Of a DNA stretch of 64,000 nucleotides, positions 58,059 to 64,000 are shown piece by piece. Position 1 is the stretch's first letter. Each line of letters begins with the position of its first letter. The notes under the pieces are model-generated. The model was not told the origin of the DNA, searched no databases, and saw nothing but the letters and a program-made list of their open reading frames with translations. The stretch covers positions 1-64,000 of the forward strand of contig NZ_JAGOLP010000008.1 of the NCBI RefSeq assembly GCF_017994015.1. The letters are read 5' to 3'. The stretch is from Ferrovibrio sp. GTDB taxonomy: Bacteria > Pseudomonadota > Alphaproteobacteria > Ferrovibrionales > Ferrovibrionaceae. The translations under genes were made by a program, and so were the position numbers.

Positions 58059-58859
58059 TCAGGCGAGCCAGCGCTTGCGGCGGCGATAATGTTTCACAGC
58101 GTGATAATCCACCTTGGCCACGCCACCCAGATAGGCATCCTGCACATCGGGATTGGCGCGCAGCACCTCGGCAGTGCCGTTCATCACCACGCGGCCATTC
58201 TCGATCAGATAGGCGGTATGCGCCACGTCAAGCGCGGCAGCGGCATTCTGTTCCACCAGCAGCACGGCCACCTTCTGCTCAGTGTTGATGCGGCGGATGA
58301 TGTCAAAGATTTCGTCCACCAGATAGGGCGCCAGGCCCAGGCTCGGCTCGTCGAGCATGATCAGTTTCGGCTCGGTCATCAGCGCGCGGGCAATTGCCAG
58401 CATCTGCTGTTCGCCGCCGGAAAGGTAGCCCGCCTTGGCCTTGGCGCGGTCGCGCAGGCGCGGGAACAGGTCAAACATGCGCTCCATCAGGTCGCGCACC
58501 CGGGCGCGGTCGTTATGCATGGAGGTGGCGGCGATCAGGTTTTCCGCCGGAGTCAGATGGCCGAAGACGCGGCGGCCTTCCAGGCAATGCACAATACCCT
58601 TGCGCACCCGTTCGGGCGCATCGATCTTGAGAATATCCTCGCCGTTGAAGGTGACATCGCCGCGCGTCACGGCGCCGCGTTCCGGTTTCAGCAGGCCGCT
58701 GACGGTTTTCAGCACCGTGCTCTTGCCGGCGCCATTGGCGCCAAGCAGGGCCACCAGGCCACCTTCCGGCACATCGATGGAAATGCCCTTCACGGCCAGG
58801 AATACCTGATCGTAAACCACTTCAACATTGTTCAGGGCCAGCAGCGACATGGCATCCAT
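58059..58859 (-). CDS. ABC transporter ATP-binding protein, LivF type
   Basis: ATPase of about 266 residues: Walker A GANGAGKST, GIVHCLEGRRVFGHLTPAEN in the LivF-specific region, signature YLSGGEQQMLAIARALMTEP, Walker B LIMLDEPSLGLAPY. The C-terminal tail (DYHAVKHYRRRKRW) is longer than usual. The start is 58859 or the ATG at 58850. Last gene of the second Liv-type importer; the LivG partner is not in the window. Confidence 0.88.
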   Translation of the reverse strand: MDAMSLLALNNVEVVYDQVFLAVKGISIDVPEGGLVALLGANGAGKSTVLKTVSGLLKPERGAVTRGDVTFNGEDILKIDAPERVRKGIVHCLEGRRVFGHLTPAENLIAATSMHNDRARVRDLMERMFDLFPRLRDRAKAKAGYLSGGEQQMLAIARALMTEPKLIMLDEPSLGLAPYLVDEIFDIIRRINTEQKVAVLLVEQNAAAALDVAHTAYLIENGRVVMNGTAEVLRANPDVQDAYLGGVAKVDYHAVKHYRRRKRWLA

Positions 58860-58918
58860 CTATCCGGGCAATGAAAAGAAAGGGCGCGGCAGCAAGGCTG
58901 CCGCCGCGCCCGGCAGTT

Positions 58919-60181
58919 TTACTTGCCGCTCTTGGCGAATTCGGAGGAGTATTTCTTGATCTCCGCCCACACCACATCCTGATTGGCCGAGAACCAATCG
59001 GTCTTGGCCTGGAAGCCCTTGCCATCCCATTGCGATATGCGGCCCATGCCGCCGCCCTGGTGATCGGCATTGGTCACGGTGGTGGAGGGCATCATGCCAT
59101 CCGCCGTGAAGCCCTTGATCGCTTGCAGGCCGGCATTAAGCCAGGGGCCGGAAACCGGGCCGTTCGGCGCGATTTCAAACGCCTTGCGCACGCCTTCCAG
59201 GATGGTGGCGATAATCATCACGCCGTAATTGTAGTAGACCGTGCCCACCTTGTTTTCCGGCCCGGCGCCCTTGCCGGCAGCCACCACGTTCTTGAGGATG
59301 TCCTGGATCGGCTTCGGTTCGCGGCCGAGCACGCAGGGATCAACCTTCATCACGCCCTTCACCGCATCGCGGCCGGCCACGTCCATGTCGGATTCGGAAA
59401 TCCAGACGCTGGAGCACATGCGATCCATGCGGATGCCGTTGCGCACGGCTTCGGTCAGGGCCACGGTCTGGCCCACGCCGGCGCCCCAGAAGATCACCCA
59501 ATCCGGGCGCGCGCGCCGCACCTGCGGCCAGATCGCCGACTGGTCGTTGCCCGGCGGCGTATAGGGGAAGGTCTGCAATTCAAAGCCCAGCTTGTCGCGC
59601 AGCGCTTCCAGGATCGGCAGCGGCTCCTTGCCAAACGGCGTGTCGATATGCACATAGGCAATCTTCTTGCCCTTCAGGCCGCCATCCTGCTTGTTGGCGT
59701 AATCCAGGATCAGGCCCATCTGCGTCCAGTAATTCGGCGATAGCGGGAAGATATAGGGGAACACGGTGCCGTCAGCGGCGTCCGAGCGGCCGGAAAAGGC
59801 GGTGACCATGTTGATCTTGTCGGCCAGCACGCGCGGCACCAGGGCGCGCGCCACCGGTGTGGAAAGCGGGTCCACCAGCACCATGCCCTGGCCCTTGGCG
59901 CGTTCATAGGATTCGATGGCGCGCGGCAGATCGTTGCCGTGGTCGGTCACCTCGGCCACGATCTTGTGGCCGCCGATGCCGCCGCGCTCGTTGATCAGCG
60001 TGATATAGTCGCGCTGGCCCTGGCTGTATTCGGCGGTCACGAAGGTGTAAACCTTGGTGAAATCCTGCGTCATCAGGAAGCGGATGGTCTTGTCCTGGCC
60101 GAAGGCCAGCTTGATTGGCTGCGAAGCGAGCAAAGCGGCGGCACCGGCGCCGGTAAGCAGGGTGCGACGATCGACGGTCAT
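58919..60181 (-). CDS. branched-chain amino acid-type ABC substrate-binding protein
   Basis: Type I periplasmic binding protein of 420 residues with a twin-arginine leader MTVDRRTLLTGAGAAALLAS. Mature part: KTIRFLMTQDFTKVYTFVTA, LINERGGIGGHKI, and SRWL-like SPNYWTQMGLILDYANKQDG. Start 60181 follows AGGAGAG. The relation of this subgroup to ABC importers found beside acyl-CoA synthetases suggests an aromatic or branched carboxylic acid ligand; inference only. Confidence 0.87.
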   Translation of the reverse strand: MTVDRRTLLTGAGAAALLASQPIKLAFGQDKTIRFLMTQDFTKVYTFVTAEYSQGQRDYITLINERGGIGGHKIVAEVTDHGNDLPRAIESYERAKGQGMVLVDPLSTPVARALVPRVLADKINMVTAFSGRSDAADGTVFPYIFPLSPNYWTQMGLILDYANKQDGGLKGKKIAYVHIDTPFGKEPLPILEALRDKLGFELQTFPYTPPGNDQSAIWPQVRRARPDWVIFWGAGVGQTVALTEAVRNGIRMDRMCSSVWISESDMDVAGRDAVKGVMKVDPCVLGREPKPIQDILKNVVAAGKGAGPENKVGTVYYNYGVMIIATILEGVRKAFEIAPNGPVSGPWLNAGLQAIKGFTADGMMPSTTVTNADHQGGGMGRISQWDGKGFQAKTDWFSANQDVVWAEIKKYSSEFAKSGK

Positions 60182-60218
60182 GGGCGTTCTCTCCTGTGTT
60201 TGTTTCTTATGGTTCACT

Positions 60219-61292
60219 TCAGCGTTGGGCATGGCGGAACGGCCATACCAGGAAATAGTTGCGCATGTTGTTGTAGATCTTGGCCAGGCCGAGCGGCTCC
60301 CAGAGCAGGAAACCGACGATCATGGCGCCATACAGCATCAGCGGCACATGGGCGCGCAGATCGGCGCTGAGCTGCCACTCGAATGTGGTGGCCAGCAGGC
60401 CGATGAAATTGTTCAGCACAATCGGCGCGAACAGGATCAGCGCGGCGCCGAAGAAGCTGCCCAGCACGCTGCCCATGCCACCAACGATCACCATGGCCAC
60501 AAGCTGGATCGACAATTCGATATGGAATTGCTCGGGTGAAATCTGCCGCAGGTAGCACACCGCCAGCACGGCGCCGACCACGCCGCCGATGAAGGACGAG
60601 ACCCAGAAGGCCAGCAGCTTGAAGCGGAAGGTATCCACCCCGATCACTTCGGCGGCATAATCCTTCTCGCGCACGGCGGCCAATGCGCGGCCCAGGCTGG
60701 TGCGGCGCAGGTTGAGCATGAACAGGGCAACGATGACACAGATCGCCAGCGCCAGATAATACACTGCCTTGTCGCCCTGCACCGGGATGCCGAGGAAGGT
60801 GATGGGCGGCACCGTGATGGAAGCCTGGTTGCCGCCGCTGATCACTGAGAAATGCGAAATGGTGAAATCGACGATATACTGCATCGCCAGAGTGGCCATG
60901 GCGAGATACAGGCCCTTCACGCGCAACGCGGCGGCGCCAAAGATAATCCCGATGCCGGCACTGGTCAGGCCGCCCAGCAGCATCGCCAGTTCAAACGGCA
61001 CGCCGGCGCGCACCGCATGCACCGAGGCATAGGCGCCGATGCCGATCACCGCGCCATAACCCAGATGCACCTGGCCGGCCATGCCCATCAGCATGTTGAG
61101 GCCAAGCGCTGCCGTGGACCAGATGATCCAGGGCAGCAGGTAGCCGACCAGATAGAGGCGGTCGACAATGAAGGGCGCCGCCACGGCCAGCAGCAGCATG
61201 AAGCCGGCCAGGCGGCGGTCAAGCGGCAGCGGCCAGAGCTGGCGCTCGTCGCGATAACGGGTGAAGCGGATGCCGGCGCGGCGATAAAACAT
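60219..61292 (-). CDS. ABC transporter permease, LivM type
   Basis: Permease of 357 residues: long hydrophobic N-terminus after a basic MFYRRAGIRFTRYRDERQL, ALGLNMLMGMAGQVHLGYGA, LRVKGLYLAMATLAMQYIVD, and AAVREKDYAAEVIGVDTFRF. It pairs with LivH, 6 bases upstream in the operon. Confidence 0.9.
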   Translation of the reverse strand: MFYRRAGIRFTRYRDERQLWPLPLDRRLAGFMLLLAVAAPFIVDRLYLVGYLLPWIIWSTAALGLNMLMGMAGQVHLGYGAVIGIGAYASVHAVRAGVPFELAMLLGGLTSAGIGIIFGAAALRVKGLYLAMATLAMQYIVDFTISHFSVISGGNQASITVPPITFLGIPVQGDKAVYYLALAICVIVALFMLNLRRTSLGRALAAVREKDYAAEVIGVDTFRFKLLAFWVSSFIGGVVGAVLAVCYLRQISPEQFHIELSIQLVAMVIVGGMGSVLGSFFGAALILFAPIVLNNFIGLLATTFEWQLSADLRAHVPLMLYGAMIVGFLLWEPLGLAKIYNNMRNYFLVWPFRHAQR

Positions 61293-61298
61293 GGTGTG

Positions 61299-62186
61299 TT
61301 AAATCCTCTCGATATGCTCGCGGCCAAACAGGCCGTGCGGCTTCAAGAGCAGGGTGAGCAGGATGATGACCGAGGCCACCACATCGCGGGTGCCGCCGCC
61401 CACCAGCGGGTCAAGCACGCCAGTGGCAACACTTTCGGCCACGCCGACAATCAGCCCGGCAATCAGCACGCCGGGAATGGAATCCAGGCCGCCCAGGATG
61501 GCGATGGCCAGAGCCTTGATCAGCAGCAGCGATAGCGACCAGTCAACACCCTGGGTGGCGCCCCACATCACACCGGCAATGGTGGCGCTGGCAGCGGCCA
61601 GGCCCCAGGAGATGGCAATGGCGCGTTCCACCCGGATGCCAACCGCCCAGGAGGCGGTCTGATCGTCAGACACCGCGCGCATCACCACGCCAAGCCGCGA
61701 GTTGAACAGGAATAGCGACAGCACGATCATCGCCAGCGATACCGCGCCGCCGATCATCGTTGAACGGTTGATCAGCAGGTCGCCGATAAACAGCGGCGTA
61801 CCGGGAATGCCGATATCCAGTCGCTTCACGGCCGAGCCGGCAAAGCCCGGCAGCAGGCCGCGCAGCATGATCTCGATGCCCAGGGTGAGCATGATGGCCA
61901 TGATCACCGGCTGGCCGATCATGCGGCGCAAAGCCAGGCGTTCGGTGGCGGCGCCAAGGCCGAACATGCCAGCCACAGCCACCGGCACGGCAAGCCAGAT
62001 CGGAATGCCAAGCGGGCCGGAGACCATCCAGGCCATATAGGCGCCGGTCATCGCCAATGCGCCCTGGGCCAGATTGGCGATGCCCGAAGTCTTGTAGATA
62101 AGCACCATGCCAAGCGCCACCAGCGCATACATCAGGCCGACAAAAACGCCGTTCACAGCCAGTTCGAGGATCAGCAAATAGTCCAT
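61299..62186 (-). CDS. ABC transporter permease, LivH type
   Basis: Permease of 295 residues: NGVFVGLMYALVALGMVLIY, SGIANLAQGALAMTGAYMAW, MRAVSDDQTASWAVGIRVER and ALAIAILGGLDSIPGVLIAG. Its first base is the last base of the acyl-CoA synthetase stop codon, so the genes are translationally coupled. Confidence 0.9.
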   Translation of the reverse strand: MDYLLILELAVNGVFVGLMYALVALGMVLIYKTSGIANLAQGALAMTGAYMAWMVSGPLGIPIWLAVPVAVAGMFGLGAATERLALRRMIGQPVIMAIMLTLGIEIMLRGLLPGFAGSAVKRLDIGIPGTPLFIGDLLINRSTMIGGAVSLAMIVLSLFLFNSRLGVVMRAVSDDQTASWAVGIRVERAIAISWGLAAASATIAGVMWGATQGVDWSLSLLLIKALAIAILGGLDSIPGVLIAGLIVGVAESVATGVLDPLVGGGTRDVVASVIILLTLLLKPHGLFGREHIERI

Positions 62187-64000
62187 CAGGCCGGTACCTC
62201 ACGAATGGCGAGCGCACGGCTCAGTTTACCCTTCGAGCCGTCCTCGTAGGATATTTCGGCCTCGAAAGTCACGTCGCGGGCATCGCTGTAGAGCGCATCG
62301 ATCAGCTTGCCGTAGCGTTCCTCAATCACATTGCGGCGCAGCTTGCGGGTGCGCGTGATCTCGCCGTCATCCGCATCAAAATCCTTGTGCAGATTGACAA
62401 AGCGTTTGATCCGCAGCCCGGCCGGTTGCAGCGTGTTGACATGCGCCACCACGCCCTCGATCAGCCCCAGCACTTCCGGCCGCTGCGACAATTCAGCATA
62501 GGAAGTATAGGTGATGGCGCGTTTCTCGGCCCAATGGCCCACAGCCTCCAGGTCGATACACAGGATCGCGGTGAGGTGCGGTTTGCCAGCGCCGAGCACC
62601 GCCACATTGCGCACATATTGGCTGAATTTCAGCCGGTTCTCGATGTAATTCGGAATGTAGCGTTCGCCGCTCGCGGTGCGCACCACTTCGCTGACACGGC
62701 CAAGCACGGCAAGCTGGCCATCCTCGTCCAGATAGCCGGCATCGCCGGTGCGCAGCCAGCCATCCTGCAAGGCTTTGGCGCTGGCTTCCGGGTCATCAAC
62801 ATAGCCGTCGATCACCGAAGCCGAGCGGATCAGGATTTCGCCGCTTTCGTCGATGCGGATATCCACACCCGGCATCGGCCGGCCCACGGTCTGCAATTTC
62901 ACCGAGCCTTCCACCTGCGCCGCCGAAAGCGCAGCGGTTTCGGTCTGGCCGTAAAATTGCTTCAGCTTGATGCCCAGCGCACGGAAGAACAGGAAAGTAT
63001 CCTCGCCCATCGCCTCGCCGCCGGTGAAGGCGCGTTCGGCGCGGCTCAGGCCGAGATAATCCTTGATCGGGCCGTAGACGCAGATTTCGCCAACGGCCAG
63101 TTTTAGGCGGTCCCACAGGCTGGGTTCGCGTCCGCCCAGGCGGTTACGTTCCACTTCAACCGCATGCGGCATGAAATAATCAAACAGGCGGCGTTTCAGC
63201 GGCGTGGAATCGGCCATGCCGACCTGCACCCGGGTCAGCATATTGTCCCAGGCGCGCGGTGCGGCGAGATAGAAGGTCGGTGCCACGGCGCGGATATCGG
63301 CCAGCACGGTTTCCTGGCGCTCGGGGATATTGATCGTGGCAGTGAGCAGCAGCCCGGCGCCGAGGGTGAAGACAAAATCGCCAACCCAGGCCGTGGGCAG
63401 ATAGGCGAACAATTCCTCATGCATGCGGAAATAGCCGCCCTGGCGCGCATTTTCCACGCCGCCCACCACATTGCGATGGCGCAGCGGAATGCCCTTTGGC
63501 AAACCGGTGGTGCCTGAGGAATAGAGCAATACGGTAATATCGTCAGGCTGGGCGCGGGCGAGCATATTCTCGGCCAGACTGGCATCGGCAGCCAGCCGTG
63601 CCCGGCCACGCTCGGCCACTTCATCCAGCGCAAACACGCCGTCCGGCCGGTCATGGCCCAGGCCGCGCGGATCGTCATACAGGATCACCTGCGGCCGGCC
63701 GATGCGCTCGCGCAGGCCAACCAGCTTGTCCACCTGTTCCTGATCTTCCGCCACTGCCAGCTTGGGATTGCCGAAGCGGGTGAAGGTGTCCAGCTCATCC
63801 ACCGGCACATCGGGATAGATCGGCGAGGGGAAGGCGCGCAGCACATTTGCCGCCAGCATGGAGAAATACAGATTGGCGCGGTTATCACCCACCACAATCA
63901 CGGCATGGCCGGGCTCAACGCCCAATTGCTCAAAGCCGGCGGCCAATGCCAGCACCCGGTCGCGCACCTGCGGCCAGGTATATTCCTGCCAGATGCCGTA
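62186..64000 (-). CDS. AMP-binding long-chain acyl-CoA synthetase (5' end beyond window)
   Basis: ANL-family ligase; the frame is open to the right edge (it reads YGIWQEYTWPQVRDR across the boundary), so the N-terminus lies outside and at least 604 residues are present. P-loop VLLYSSGTTGLPKGIPLRHR, LKQFYGQTETAALS, and the hinge LAVLGRVSEVVRTASGERYI. It resembles the ~640-residue bacterial fatty-acid-CoA ligases found with Liv-type importers. It likely activates the acid imported by 58059-62186, or feeds the neighbouring carboxylase pathway (AtuH-like role). Confidence 0.88.
   Translation of the reverse strand, partial: YGIWQEYTWPQVRDRVLALAAGFEQLGVEPGHAVIVVGDNRANLYFSMLAANVLRAFPSPIYPDVPVDELDTFTRFGNPKLAVAEDQEQVDKLVGLRERIGRPQVILYDDPRGLGHDRPDGVFALDEVAERGRARLAADASLAENMLARAQPDDITVLLYSSGTTGLPKGIPLRHRNVVGGVENARQGGYFRMHEELFAYLPTAWVGDFVFTLGAGLLLTATINIPERQETVLADIRAVAPTFYLAAPRAWDNMLTRVQVGMADSTPLKRRLFDYFMPHAVEVERNRLGGREPSLWDRLKLAVGEICVYGPIKDYLGLSRAERAFTGGEAMGEDTFLFFRALGIKLKQFYGQTETAALSAAQVEGSVKLQTVGRPMPGVDIRIDESGEILIRSASVIDGYVDDPEASAKALQDGWLRTGDAGYLDEDGQLAVLGRVSEVVRTASGERYIPNYIENRLKFSQYVRNVAVLGAGKPHLTAILCIDLEAVGHWAEKRAITYTSYAELSQRPEVLGLIEGVVAHVNTLQPAGLRIKRFVNLHKDFDADDGEITRTRKLRRNVIEERYGKLIDALYSDARDVTFEAEISYEDGSKGKLSRALAIREVPA

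Overview
The window is GC-rich, densely packed bacterial DNA of alphaproteobacterial type. Indicators are a PcaQ-type LysR regulator beside pcaCHGBD, two tandem PAS_5-family proteins, CoxMSL-type molybdenum hydroxylase subunits, and many ABC importers each sitting with its own catabolic enzymes. I guess a soil or freshwater Rhodospirillales-like organism, with low confidence. No rRNA, tRNA, CRISPR array, transposase or integrase was seen. Nearly all the content is scavenging and catabolism.

Layout. (1) 1-8523, plus strand: an orphan catabolic cluster with a DapA-like lyase/aldolase, a TauT/NMT1-type ABC importer, a TIM-barrel isomerase, an enolase-superfamily dehydratase, a second NMT1-type binding protein and an SDR. 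(2) 8539-11562: an Lrp/AsnC regulator divergent from an AceE/MdeB-like thiamine-diphosphate 2-oxoacid dehydrogenase E1. (3) 11564-17800: a secreted VWA-like DUF1194 protein, a TSUP exporter, a quinone oxidoreductase, a flavin reductase-like protein, two PAS_5 proteins (the first apparently leaderless) and gltX. (4) 17801-22749: the protocatechuate branch of the beta-ketoadipate pathway (pcaQ divergent from pcaCHGBD). (5) 24037-47836: a TetR-controlled locus that looks like a pathway for a nitrogen heterocycle or ureide. It holds a molybdenum hydroxylase, a Liv-type importer, a VOC protein, a flavin monooxygenase, an acyl-CoA ligase, a ureidoglycolate lyase homologue, diaminopropionate ammonia-lyase, L- and D-type carbamoylases, an AtzG/AtzE-like amidase pair, a hydantoin-racemase relative lacking one catalytic Cys, and a Dpp/Opp-type importer. 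(6) 47838-50683: a LysR regulator divergent from a GST, then a split-barrel flavoprotein and a DUF1330 protein. (7) 50680-58006: an isovaleryl/citronellyl-CoA catabolic set under a TetR regulator, with a biotin-dependent acyl-CoA carboxylase whose alpha chain is split into two genes. (8) 58059-64000: a second Liv-type importer (no LivG in view) with an acyl-CoA synthetase cut by the right edge.

How the parts work together. Regions 4, 5 and 7 each pair a local regulator with enzymes for one substrate class; regions 1, 5 and 8 pair importers with enzymes. The strongest candidate for an undescribed system is region 5: oxidative attack on a ring, then removal of carbamoyl groups from both enantiomers, ending in 2,3-diaminopropionate, pyruvate and ammonia. 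Region 7 resembles the Atu (acyclic terpene) system more than the Liu (leucine) system because its regulator is TetR-type and no HMG-CoA lyase is present. Two copies of a 20-bp operator-like motif link its two minus-strand operons.
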